Assembly (NCBI GenBank): GCA_019246375.1
Contig: JAFAQO010000583.1
Location: 1 to 9,212 of the forward strand
DNA: 9,212 nucleotides
Direction of reading: 5' to 3'
Origin: Mycobacterium sp.
Lineage (GTDB): Bacteria; Actinomycetota; Actinomycetes; Mycobacteriales; Mycobacteriaceae
The notes beneath the pieces are model-generated. The model was not told the DNA's origin. It saw nothing but the letters and a program-made list of their open reading frames with translations, and made no database searches. The translations under genes were made by a program, and so were the position numbers. Positions 1 through 6,770 of the stretch are shown in pieces; position 1 is the stretch's first letter, and every line of letters begins with the position of its first letter.

Positions 1-1440
1 AAGAACGGTGGTGCAATAAGCGTCCGGGATGAGCGCCGCCGCCGAGTCGAGTTGTTCGAGCAACCTGGAGGGTTCCGCGCCGGTCAGCAGCAGTGCGCGC
101 GCGGAACTGCGCAGCTGACCCATCACCGCGGCGGCGGACAGCCCACGACCCACGCAGTCTCCGACGATGATCCCGATCTGGTGGTCGCCGACCGGCAGCA
201 CGTCATACCAGTCGCCCCCAATCTCCAACGGTAAGACGGCTGGCTCATAGCGAACGGCGAAACCTGTCGGCGGTTCCATCGGCGTGAGCATTGCGCGCTG
301 CAGCGTCAGAGAGGTCTCGCGCGCGATCTCGAACTGACGGACGTGCTGCATCGCCAAACTGAGGTGGCCGACGAGCACTGTGACCAGAAGCCGATCCTCC
401 GCACTGATCCAGCGAGGTACGCGAAGTTCCAACCACAACGCGACGTCTCCACCGCCAGAAAGCACGGCGACGATTCCGCGCGACTTGCCCGGTGCGTCGG
501 GCCACTCGATCGGCTGCACGGTAAGTGGCAGCTGGTGACGCGCCTCCTGAAAAGTGTGACGCAGCAACGGATCAAGGTCACGCCAGGTGGACGCGGCGGG
601 CTCGCCGGCCACCTGGATGGCCGGCTCTCCGCCACTTGCCGGCCACATCGCAGCCACCACCCGCTGCACGTCGATCGCCAATCGGCATTCGTCGAGGGTG
701 ATCGAGAGCACCTCGGCCCCGCTTCTGGCGACACCCACGGCCGTGGCCAGGCGCAGCACCGCGCTTTCCCGCGCCGCAAAAGCCCGCTCTGCGGTGATGT
801 CGCGAACTGTTCCGACATACACGCCTCGATCAACGCCGATTTCGGTGACTGCATTGATGCTTACCGCCACCCACGCAAGGTGGCCGTCGAGAGCCCGGAT
901 CGGCGTCTCGTACTGGGTACGGGCGTCGTGCAGCAGTCGGGTCGTTTGCTGATCCGCCGCATTCTGGTCGACAATCCAGGGGTGTGGCCACCGGTACGGT
1001 AATCCCTCGGCGCCGTATCCGGTGAGCTCGGCGAAGGCATCATTGACCTCGATGACTGCACCGGTGTGATCGGCAACGAAGAAGCCTTCCTGCAGGGAGT
1101 TCACTAAAGCGCGGCGGAACTCGTCGCGGTCGGCGAGATCCTCGGCGCGAGCCCGTTGTTCCTCGTAACGCCTTGTGCCGTCGAGGAATCCACGTGTCGC
1201 GACATCGAGTGCGGCCAGCGTTTGCAGCAGGAACTCCAGTGCCGCTGAGCCGTTGACACCAGACCTGAGTTCCTCGACCATCCGGAAGTGGTTCTCGATG
1301 ATCTCGAGCATGCTGATTTGTTCCCGCAAAGCGCGCCGACCGAGTTCATGGCCGACGGCGAGACTGTCCTCGTTGCGCTCCTTCAGGTAGGTATGCAGCG
1401 CGGAAGCGTAACGGACATGAAAATCGCCGGCGTAATTCAT
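1..1440 (-). CDS. rsbU: RsbU-like PP2C phosphatase with RsbU_N, PAS and GAF domains (3' end outside window)
   Basis: Output phosphatase of a stressosome pathway; the family dephosphorylates an STAS anti-anti-sigma factor. The frame is open from the ATG at 1440 to the left edge, giving 480 residues without a stop. Residues 1-100 resemble the RsbU N-terminal helical domain that binds RsbT (ELGRRAL at about 33-39). Residues 108-219 look like a PAS domain (GFFVADHTGAVIEVNDAF, then GTVRDITAERA at its end). Residues 222-380 look like a GAF domain (LRLATAVGVARSGAEVL). A SpoIIE/PP2C domain begins near 384, with GGDWYDV at 408-414 and GDCVGRGLSAA at 427-437. The usual His of the PP2C GHG motif is Arg. 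The C-terminal metal-binding half lies outside the window. The ATG overlaps the stop of rsbX as ATGA, so translation is probably coupled. PAS and GAF suggest extra sensory input besides RsbT; their ligands cannot be read from sequence. Confidence 0.9.
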   Translation of the reverse strand, partial: MNYAGDFHVRYASALHTYLKERNEDSLAVGHELGRRALREQISMLEIIENHFRMVEELRSGVNGSAALEFLLQTLAALDVATRGFLDGTRRYEEQRARAEDLADRDEFRRALVNSLQEGFFVADHTGAVIEVNDAFAELTGYGAEGLPYRWPHPWIVDQNAADQQTTRLLHDARTQYETPIRALDGHLAWVAVSINAVTEIGVDRGVYVGTVRDITAERAFAARESAVLRLATAVGVARSGAEVLSITLDECRLAIDVQRVVAAMWPASGGEPAIQVAGEPAASTWRDLDPLLRHTFQEARHQLPLTVQPIEWPDAPGKSRGIVAVLSGGGDVALWLELRVPRWISAEDRLLVTVLVGHLSLAMQHVRQFEIARETSLTLQRAMLTPMEPPTGFAVRYEPAVLPLEIGGDWYDVLPVGDHQIGIIVGDCVGRGLSAAAVMGQLRSSARALLLTGAEPSRLLEQLDSAAALIPDAYCTTVL

Positions 1441-2063
1441 GTCGACGAGCCTCGGTGACGCGCGGCAAGCACCAGCGCGTCGTCAGTCTCCTTGCGGTAG
1501 CGACGCAGGATCTGCTCGGCGATCACCGTGGCGGATGCGGCGAAATCGATGCGTTCCAAATGGTTTTCGGCAATACCATCGCTTGCAATGACGAGCAGAT
1601 CGCCAGGGCGTATCGAAATCGCTTGTGCGCGCACCGTATCAGGTATCCGGTATCCGACGATACCGCTGGCAAGCCGGGCCGAAGAGCGAACTTCGATGCC
1701 GCTGGGGGCTTTGGCGACGAGGTTGGCGGTAACGTTTCCGATTCCAGTCCAACTCAGTGTGTCAGCGTCGAAGTCGATCCGCGCCAAGGTCACCGCGGCG
1801 CCCCTGGTGCCGGCCAGCTTACTGTGGCAGAGCTGGATCAATGCCTCGAGCGGCTTAGCCGGGTCACGGCGGAGCACCTCCACGCCACACAGTGCCGCCC
1901 GTGCAGCTTCATTGCCGTGGCCGAGTCCGTCCAGTACACCGAAGAGGGCAGCGCCCCGACCCGCGTCGACTGCGACTGGTTGATCGCCGCACGCCTCGCC
2001 ACTCGATAGCGGACGACCCGCTGCGGCCCACTCGATCGGTCCGAGCCAACCGTGCTCATCCAT
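1437..2063 (-). CDS. rsbX: RsbX-like PP2C serine phosphatase (stressosome feedback)
   Basis: Small 208-residue single-domain PP2C/SpoIIE phosphatase. In Bacillus, RsbX removes phosphates from RsbR and RsbS and resets the stressosome after a response. Visible PP2C signatures: VLDGLGHGNEAA at about 43-54, with the metal-binding Asp45; RGAAVTLARID at 87-97; a GIGN turn at 107-110; GDLLVIASDGI at 154-164 with Asp162; and TDDALVLAARH at 193-203 with Asp195/196. No sensor domain is attached, which fits RsbX rather than RsbU. The start overlaps the end of rsbT by 8 nt and the stop overlaps the rsbU start by 4 nt, so it sits inside one translational unit. RsbX placed between T and U, rather than at the operon end, differs from the B. 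subtilis sigB operon. The name rests on domain type and context. Confidence 0.9.
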   Translation of the reverse strand: MDEHGWLGPIEWAAAGRPLSSGEACGDQPVAVDAGRGAALFGVLDGLGHGNEAARAALCGVEVLRRDPAKPLEALIQLCHSKLAGTRGAAVTLARIDFDADTLSWTGIGNVTANLVAKAPSGIEVRSSARLASGIVGYRIPDTVRAQAISIRPGDLLVIASDGIAENHLERIDFAASATVIAEQILRRYRKETDDALVLAARHRGSST

Positions 2064-2466
2064 TGGGCGGAACCCATTTCCACATCTCGACTATCGTCCC
2101 TTGGCCGGGTGCCGATTCGACGATGAGCCGGTCCATCAGGCGGCGGGCGCCGGGCAGCCCGAGCCCGAGCCCGCGACCGGTGGAATAACCGTCCTCGAGA
2201 GCCCTTTCGATGTTAGCGATGCCTGGACCGTTGTCTTCCGCGCGTACCACCAACGCTTTCCGACCGTCGCGGTCTTGGAGCGTAATTCGAATCGCTCCCC
2301 GACCGGCATAACTGGTGATGTTGCGCGCGATTTCCGAGATCGCCGTGGCGATCATCGTGACATCGGTTAAGGAGAAGCCGAGATCACGGGCTAATTCGTG
2401 CCCGGCATGGCGTGCGGCGACGATGTCGTCGGGGTTGACCACGTCGACGACGATGTCATCCTCCAC
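2056..2466 (-). CDS. rsbT: RsbT-like switch serine/threonine kinase (GHKL ATPase)
   Basis: 136-residue kinase of the anti-sigma-factor GHKL family. RsbT normally sits in the RsbR-RsbS complex; on stress it phosphorylates both proteins, leaves, and activates RsbU. The ATP-binding (Bergerat) motifs are complete: N-box ISEIARNI at 43-50 with Glu45 and Asn49, G1 box DNGPGI at 78-83, Gly-rich lid GLGLGLPG at 99-106, and GQGT at 121-124. Length matches RsbT (about 130). RsbW is similar, but the position directly after an RsbS gene and before RsbX/RsbU identifies RsbT. It overlaps rsbS upstream by 11 nt and rsbX downstream by 8 nt. Confidence 0.93.
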   Translation of the reverse strand: MEDDIVVDVVNPDDIVAARHAGHELARDLGFSLTDVTMIATAISEIARNITSYAGRGAIRITLQDRDGRKALVVRAEDNGPGIANIERALEDGYSTGRGLGLGLPGARRLMDRLIVESAPGQGTIVEMWKWVPPNG

Positions 2467-2845
2467 CGTCGCGTCCGATCGTCGAACTCCGCAGCGCCAG
2501 TTGCCGATTCAGTAGGGCAAGGCCCTCTTCTAAATCCAGCGCCGTGTTCATGTCGTCGAACGCCAGTCCCAGTTGGACCATCGCGAAGGCGACCTCTGGC
2601 TGCAGGCCCACGATTACGGTGTCCGCGCCGCGCAGCCGCGTCATATGCGTAATCGTCCGTATCGATCGCGCAGCAAACGAATCCATTACGTCAATCGCCG
2701 TGACGTCGACGATGATCCCTTGCGCGCGGAACCGGCTCACACGTTCCATGAGATCTTGCCGAAGCCGTTCGGTGTCGGAGTCACTCAGCGCGGCCTGCAC
2801 CGTGGCAATGAGAATTGAGCCCTGTTTAAGGATCGGTACTGGCAT
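2456..2845 (-). CDS. rsbS: RsbS-like STAS scaffold protein of the stressosome
   Basis: 129-residue protein made of a single STAS domain. RsbS forms the stressosome core with RsbR and holds RsbT inactive until it is phosphorylated. The N-terminus MPVPILKQGSILIATVQ is characteristic of RsbS, and the phosphorylation loop reads DVMDSFAAR at 52-60. Ser56 aligns by motif with the phosphorylated Ser59 of B. subtilis RsbS. The C-terminal half has the usual STAS pattern (VIVGLQPEVAFAMVQLGL). A short tail beyond the domain (about residues 118-129) is rich in Ser and Gly. The start lies 21 nt after the rsbR stop and its end overlaps rsbT by 11 nt. Confidence 0.93.
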   Translation of the reverse strand: MPVPILKQGSILIATVQAALSDSDTERLRQDLMERVSRFRAQGIIVDVTAIDVMDSFAARSIRTITHMTRLRGADTVIVGLQPEVAFAMVQLGLAFDDMNTALDLEEGLALLNRQLALRSSTIGRDGGG

Positions 2846-2866
2846 TTAAGGCTCGCGGTCGCTGTC

Positions 2867-3769
2867 CTAACTCGCTGATTCGCCCGTGCGGGTGACTTCG
2901 TAACCCAGCAGGCGTTCCGCCTCCTCGATTCCGCCCTGCAGGTCCCCCACGGCGTTCATCTTCGACAGGTCCAGCCCGATCGTCACCAGTGTCAGTGCGA
3001 TCTCCGAGGACAGACCGGTGATGATCACGCTCGCGCCCATCAACCCCGATGCGTCGACCGTCTGCACCAGGTGGTTGGCCACCGTGGAATCGATGGTGGG
3101 CACACCCGTTATGTCGATGACGACCACTTTCGCGCGGTTGGCCCGGATAGCCCGCAGCAGTTGTTCGGTGACTTGGCGGGCGCGCTGACTGTCCAGGACG
3201 CCGATGATCGGCAGGATCAGCAACTGCTCGCGCACCTGCAGCACCGGCGTGGACAGCTCGCGGATCGCCTCCTGCTGCTGGCGGATGATGCGCTCGCGTT
3301 CCTGGACGAAGCTCACGGCAACCGTGTTGGCAATCCGGTTGGCCGCCGGCTCGTAAGCATCGAGTACCCGGTTGAGCATTTCGAAGTCGGTCTGGTACTT
3401 CTCGAACAGCGAGCGCGCCAAGACGTCGCGCAACAGCAGCACGATCCCGACGACCTCGTCAGTCTCGACGCCCCGCGGGATGATGCGTTCAGACAGGTCA
3501 CGCGCGTAGTCCTGCAGCGCCTCGACGCTCCCGGTCTCGAGCACCTCGACATAGTTGTCGTAGACGGCGGTCGCCTCGGAGAACAGCTCTTCAGGCGTCA
3601 TCGCGGTCAGCAATTCCGCTTCGGTGATCCGGCGCGCCCACTCCTCGCGCAAGGCGGTCCGATTCTGCCGCAGATGCTGAACCAGTTGCGGCAGCAAACC
3701 CTCGCTGGAAATGCTCGGGACCTGCGTGACGGCGCTGGTGGCCGTCAATTCTGTCGACAAATTGGACAT
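2867..3769 (-). CDS. rsbR: RsbR-like STAS co-antagonist, sensory subunit of the stressosome
   Basis: 300-residue RsbR paralogue. It supplies the sensory turrets and, with RsbS, the core of the stressosome. Residues about 22-160 form a helical N-terminal domain of the RsbRD type rather than a globin or PAS domain (LLPQLVQHLRQNR, then EEWARRITEAELL). A linker helix, about 156-172, is rich in Arg, Gln and Glu. The STAS domain covers about 172-290 and opens with ELSTPVLQV. Thr174 sits where RsbR proteins carry a linker phosphothreonine. In the STAS loop, TIDSTVANH at 225-233, Ser228 occupies the position of B. subtilis Thr205. I chose the ATG at 3769 because GGGAGG lies 4 nt upstream. An in-frame ATG at 3853 would add 28 residues, but it has no ribosome site and the extension does not look like the family. 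First gene of the minus-strand operon. Confidence 0.92.
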   Translation of the reverse strand: MSNLSTELTATSAVTQVPSISSEGLLPQLVQHLRQNRTALREEWARRITEAELLTAMTPEELFSEATAVYDNYVEVLETGSVEALQDYARDLSERIIPRGVETDEVVGIVLLLRDVLARSLFEKYQTDFEMLNRVLDAYEPAANRIANTVAVSFVQERERIIRQQQEAIRELSTPVLQVREQLLILPIIGVLDSQRARQVTEQLLRAIRANRAKVVVIDITGVPTIDSTVANHLVQTVDASGLMGASVIITGLSSEIALTLVTIGLDLSKMNAVGDLQGGIEEAERLLGYEVTRTGESAS

Positions 3770-3942
3770 CTGACCTCCCAGATCGCGCCCGCGCCCCCAC
3801 AGAGCGCGCCCACCTTGCGCCAACACTAGCTCGACCGTCGACGCAGAAGACATTGAAGTATCATTCTCACATCTTGCAACGGCGGGTTAGGCTCGGAGTG
3901 CGCCCGCCGGGACCGATAGGGCGCCAGACATAAGGACGGTCG
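3770..3942. other. Divergent intergenic region between rsbR and the RsfB-like gene
   Basis: These 173 bases must hold the promoters of both the rsb operon (minus) and the RsfB-like gene (plus). I see no convincing SigF-type (GTTT-N16-GGGTA) or SigA-type pair. A minus-strand GATACT around 3860-3865 resembles a -10 box, but no -35 is well placed. No terminator or repeat is evident. Confidence 0.5.
3774..3779 (-). promoter_or_regulatory. Shine-Dalgarno site fixing the rsbR start
   Basis: On the minus strand GGGAGG lies 4 nt before the ATG at 3769. It is the best ribosome site in this operon and favours the 300-residue RsbR over the longer form from 3853. Confidence 0.75.
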
Positions 3943-4305
3943 TTGTCACCTGCGGATCCAATCACTACTTCAGTGGCTCACCGCAATGGCGTCGCGGTTG
4001 TCACTGTCGGTGGCGAAATCGACCTGAGCACCGCCCCGGCCTTTGAAGCGGCAATAGCTACCGCCCTGGAAGATGCCCCGACAGTGCTTGTGGTTGAGTT
4101 GTCGGCGGTGCAGTTCATGGCCTCGGTGGGCCTCCGGATTCTGGCTGCGGCTCGCGAGCAACTGGCCGAATCGGTGCAGTTCGCGGTCGTGGCAAACAAT
4201 CCGGCAACGCGGAGGCCGCTGCAGTTGACTGGCCTCGACAAGATGTTTTCGCTGTACCGAACGCTTGGCGATGCGCTGACGGCGGTCGGCACTAACGTCG
4301 ACTAA
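3943..4305 (+). CDS. RsfB-like STAS anti-anti-sigma factor
   Basis: 120-residue single-domain STAS protein that should bind an anti-sigma kinase (UsfX/RsbW type) when unphosphorylated and so free the sigma factor. It resembles M. tuberculosis RsfB (Rv3687c) as I remember it throughout: start MSPADPITTSVAHRNGVAVV, GGEIDLSTA at 23-31, phosphorylation loop FMASVGLRIL at 58-67, then NPATRRPLQLTGLD and a short tail. Ser61 of ASVG is the likely regulatory Ser; the residue just before Gly, phosphorylated in SpoIIAA, is Val here. The start is TTG, supported by AAGGA at 3932-3936. It is divergent from the rsb operon, which makes it a natural candidate substrate for the RsbU phosphatase. Being an RsfB paralogue rather than RsfB itself is possible, so no symbol is given. 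Confidence 0.88.
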   Translation: MSPADPITTSVAHRNGVAVVTVGGEIDLSTAPAFEAAIATALEDAPTVLVVELSAVQFMASVGLRILAAAREQLAESVQFAVVANNPATRRPLQLTGLDKMFSLYRTLGDALTAVGTNVD

Positions 4306-4407
4306 GAGTCGACCTGAACGGTCAGCCGCAGCGCAGCCGCCGCGGTGAAGTTCACGACCTCCGGAGCACCTGTCGGGCGATGGCGTGAGGTCCGAAGTTG
4401 AGGCACG

Positions 4408-5472
4408 TTATGGCACGGAAGCACCGTCCATGAGCATCAATGCCTGTTCGAACAGCCGCAGAGTGGCCGCATGGAGTTGATCGCCGACTTCCTTTGGCGC
4501 CTTGCCAGCGCAAGCCCGGGCCAGCGTGCCTTCGATCACGATGCCGAGCTTGAAGCACGCCAGCACGGTGTACCAGGTGATATGCGACAGGTCGCGGGAG
4601 GTGTTGCGGGCATACCGTTCCAGCAGATCGTCGGCGCTTGCCAATCCGCCCATCTCGGCGAGCGTGTGGCCGAAAACGCTGGACCCGTCGGATTGCTGCC
4701 AAGTGGCCAGCAACCAACCCAGGTCCAGCAACGGGTCACCGATCGTGCACATCTCCCAATCGACGATGGCGACCACCTCGGGCCCGGTGCGAGAGAACAT
4801 CACATTGGCGGCGTGGTAGTCGCCGTGCATGATGCCCGGTTTCCACTCGGATGGCCGACCATCTTCGAGCCATTTGGCGACCTCGTGCACCCCCGGGATG
4901 TCGGGCCCGGGATAGTTTTCGAACGCTCGGTACGATTCCAGTTCCGAAAGCCAGCGGGGCACTTGGCGTTGCAAGAAGCCCTCCGGCTTGCCGAAATCCG
5001 CGAGACCTACCGCGACATGGTCGACGGCGCCCAACTTCGCCAGGGCGTCGGCCATAGAGAGCCCCATTCCGAACCGCACGCTCGGATCGCTTGCATGCAG
5101 CGGCGGCAGTTCTTCGCCGGCATTGAATCCGTCGACCGGTTCCATCAGGTAGAAGACGGCGTCGCCGAGCACGCTGGGGTCGTCGCAGGTGGCGATCAGC
5201 CGCGGATGCGGCACATCGGTGCCGGCCAGTGCGGCCAGTACCCGGGTCTCGCGCAGGATTACCACATTGCTGCGCGGACGTAGGTGCAGCGGCCCGCGCC
5301 GCAGGACATACTGCCGACCGGATCTGGTGAACAGCAGCATGATGTTTTGTGTTCCGCCGCTGATCTCGCAGACGTCGTCCAAGGGGCCCGCACCCAAACC
5401 CCGCCTGGACATCCAATCCGCTACCGGTTTCAAGTCCACCTGCCAAAACCTACTCTGTGCGCCGGGTGCCAC
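4408..5472 (-). CDS. APH-family phosphotransferase (FadE36/ACAD10-like)
   Basis: 354-residue member of the aminoglycoside phosphotransferase/choline-kinase superfamily, of the long subtype often linked to acyl-CoA metabolism. The catalytic loop is [12 protein letters not shown] at 215-226, with catalytic Asp218 and Mg-binding Asn223. The metal-binding motif VDWE is at 237-240, followed by [14 protein letters not shown], typical of this subtype. The N-lobe has a Gly-rich segment (EISGGTQN at 36-43) and YVLRRG at 55-60; Arg appears where many homologues have Lys. Family length is usually 340-380. The start GTG at 5472 is the first possible after an in-frame stop; an in-frame GTG at 5439 is an alternative. 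Neither has a strong ribosome site. It converges on the STAS gene and diverges from the methyltransferase gene. The substrate is unknown and drug resistance should not be assumed. M. tuberculosis Rv3761c is a similar protein in the tcrXY neighbourhood, but orthology is unproven. Confidence 0.88.
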   Translation of the reverse strand: MAPGAQSRFWQVDLKPVADWMSRRGLGAGPLDDVCEISGGTQNIMLLFTRSGRQYVLRRGPLHLRPRSNVVILRETRVLAALAGTDVPHPRLIATCDDPSVLGDAVFYLMEPVDGFNAGEELPPLHASDPSVRFGMGLSMADALAKLGAVDHVAVGLADFGKPEGFLQRQVPRWLSELESYRAFENYPGPDIPGVHEVAKWLEDGRPSEWKPGIMHGDYHAANVMFSRTGPEVVAIVDWEMCTIGDPLLDLGWLLATWQQSDGSSVFGHTLAEMGGLASADDLLERYARNTSRDLSHITWYTVLACFKLGIVIEGTLARACAGKAPKEVGDQLHAATLRLFEQALMLMDGASVP

Positions 5473-5551
5473 CGCCGATGCAGGGCCTCAACCTGCGGGC
5501 GGGGCCCGTCACAGGCGGAACGAGTACTGTGCGGAACTGGCTTTTCAACCT

Positions 5552-5557
5552 GGGAGG
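5552..5557 (+). promoter_or_regulatory. Shine-Dalgarno site selecting the methyltransferase start
   Basis: GGGAGG lies 8 nt before the ATG at 5566 but only 2 nt before the in-frame ATG at 5560. It therefore favours the protein start [10 protein letters not shown], which is also the usual family N-terminus. Confidence 0.75.
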
Positions 5558-5565
5558 AAATGGCA

Positions 5566-6504
5566 ATGCCTCGAACAGACGACGACTCCTGGGACATCAC
5601 GCAAAGCGTGGGCTCGACGGCGTTGGGCGTCGCTGCCGCTCGTGCCGCGGAGACCGACAGCGAAAACCCTCTCATCAACGATCCCTTCGCGCACGTGTTC
5701 GTCGAGGCTGCGGGCAAGGGCCTGTGGAGCGTTATGGCAAGCCCTGCGCTGTCAGCCGAACTGGCCGAAGTCGACCCGGATTTGCGAGCGAGGATGCGGG
5801 TGATGATCGACTTCATGGCCGTGCGCACAGTGTTTTTCGACGAGTTCTTCCTCAACGCCGCCAACACCGGGGTTCGGCAAATAGTGATACTGGCTGCTGG
5901 GTTGGACTCGCGTGCATGGCGGCTACCCTGGCCGGACGACACCACCGTTTATGAGCTGGATCAGCCGAAAGTTCTGGAATTCAAGTCCAGGACATTGGAG
6001 CAGCGGGGTGCGCACCCGACGTCAAAGCTGGTAAACGTCCCGATTGATCTGCGCCAGGACTGGCCAACGGCACTGCGCGAGGCCGGTTTTGACGCATCTC
6101 GACCAACCGCCTGGTCAGCCGAGGGACTGCTGCGCTATCTGCCGGCATCCGGGCAGGACCTTTTGATTGAGCGGATCCATGAGCTGAGCTCCGTAGGGAG
6201 TTGGTTCGCTGCCAACGCCCCCGGGCAAGGCTTCCTCGACCCTGACCACCTGACGCGCCAGCGTGAGCAGACGACGCGCCTACGGGCTGCGGCGGCCAGT
6301 CTCCTCAAAACCGAAGTACCAGACCTCGAAGAGCTCTGGTACGCAGAAGAGCGCGCCGACATCACCGAATGGCTGCGCCAACACAGCTGGGACGCGTCGG
6401 CGGTGACCCTCGCAGAGATGCTGGATCGTTATGGTCGCAGCATCCCTGACGAGGACGTAATGGCGCCAACCGTTTTCATATCGGCGCAGCGGTCAACGGA
6501 CTGA
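5566..6504 (+). CDS. SAM-dependent methyltransferase, TIGR00027 / leucine carboxyl methyltransferase-like family
   Basis: 312-residue methyltransferase of the mycobacterial family that includes Rv0726c, Rv0731c and Rv3767c (300-318 residues). It begins [20 protein letters not shown] and contains NPLINDPFA at 34-42. The SAM-binding core is [17 protein letters not shown] at 107-123, with an acidic site [12 protein letters not shown] at 129-140. A further family motif, [11 protein letters not shown], is at 183-193. The C-terminal half is complete and unbroken. The frame stays open upstream to 5284, but that stretch overlaps the phosphotransferase on the other strand. A possible -10 box TACTGT lies at 5525-5530 without a clear -35. 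The methyl acceptor of the family is unknown. In M. tuberculosis a member (Rv3767c) lies close to tcrX, so this may be its orthologue. Confidence 0.93.
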   Translation: MPRTDDDSWDITQSVGSTALGVAAARAAETDSENPLINDPFAHVFVEAAGKGLWSVMASPALSAELAEVDPDLRARMRVMIDFMAVRTVFFDEFFLNAANTGVRQIVILAAGLDSRAWRLPWPDDTTVYELDQPKVLEFKSRTLEQRGAHPTSKLVNVPIDLRQDWPTALREAGFDASRPTAWSAEGLLRYLPASGQDLLIERIHELSSVGSWFAANAPGQGFLDPDHLTRQREQTTRLRAAAASLLKTEVPDLEELWYAEERADITEWLRQHSWDASAVTLAEMLDRYGRSIPDEDVMAPTVFISAQRSTD

Positions 6505-6675
6505 ACGGCGTTCTCTGTCATCGCGGGCTGCCCACTTGAACCAGATGGGCGCCTTATCAATTGCGACATGTCGGCGATGTGTCGACCACCGTGTATTCAA
6601 TTCGATTCGGATGGCGCACAAGCGTTTTTGAAATTCCCGCGACTCAAGCATCGGGGGCGGCCCGAATTACGTTTC
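6505..6675. other. Intergenic stretch after the methyltransferase gene
   Basis: No gene is supported here. A weak stem, GCCCA at 6530-6534 with TGGGC at 6546-6550 and an 11-nt loop, could end methyltransferase transcription, but no T-run follows. An 11-nt inverted repeat GAACG-G-CGTTC at 6503-6513 overlaps the stop codon. Confidence 0.4.
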
Positions 6676-6701
6676 GTTTCGATACATCGGAGGGCGGGTA
6701 G
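6676..6701 (+). promoter_or_regulatory. SigF-type promoter for the Pro/Glu repeat gene
   Basis: GTTT at 6676-6679, a 16-nt spacer, then GGGTAG at 6696-6701. This fits the mycobacterial SigF pattern GTTT-N15/17-GGGTA. A second GTTT at 6671 would give a less suitable 21-nt spacer. Transcription would begin near 6708, leaving a leader of about 60 nt before the GTG at 6771. Confidence 0.7.
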
Positions 6702-6713
6702 GCAGGTCCTTAG

Positions 6714-6750
6714 CCTTCCCACCCGGCTGAAGCGACGGTACTCGGGAAGG
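6714..6750 (+). other. Leader hairpin in the 5' UTR of the repeat gene
   Basis: CCTTCCC at 6714-6720 pairs perfectly with GGGAAGG at 6744-6750 around a 23-nt loop that has a smaller CCG/CGG pair inside. It lies between the SigF-type promoter and the ribosome site (GGAGGAGG at 6757-6764), so it could influence message stability or ribosome access. No T-run follows, so a terminator is unlikely. Confidence 0.4.
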
Positions 6751-6770
6751 ACGAACGGAGGAGGTAAGAC

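Noticed and set aside
1455..2009. Plus-strand open frame opposite rsbX
   Set aside because: Shadow of the PP2C gene, whose metal-binding motifs are intact on the minus strand.
3071..3829. Long open frame (252 codons) on the plus strand opposite rsbR
   Set aside because: It is the antisense shadow of a clear RsbR coding frame in GC-rich DNA; its translation shows no domain and it has no ribosome site.
3886..3913. GTTA and GGGAC as a possible SigF-type promoter for the RsfB-like gene
   Set aside because: The spacer is 19 nt and both elements deviate from GTTT and GGGTA.
4345..4355. Inverted repeat GTGAA-G-TTCAC between the convergent STAS and phosphotransferase genes
   Set aside because: A one-base loop with 5-bp arms and no T-run cannot serve as an intrinsic terminator; likely chance.
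4471..5283. Long open frame (270 codons) on the plus strand opposite the phosphotransferase
   Set aside because: The opposite strand carries intact HGDYHAAN and DWE motifs; the plus-strand translation resembles no family.
5284..5565. In-frame N-terminal extension of the methyltransferase
   Set aside because: The family starts at [10 protein letters not shown] with a ribosome site in place; the extension overlaps the phosphotransferase on the other strand.
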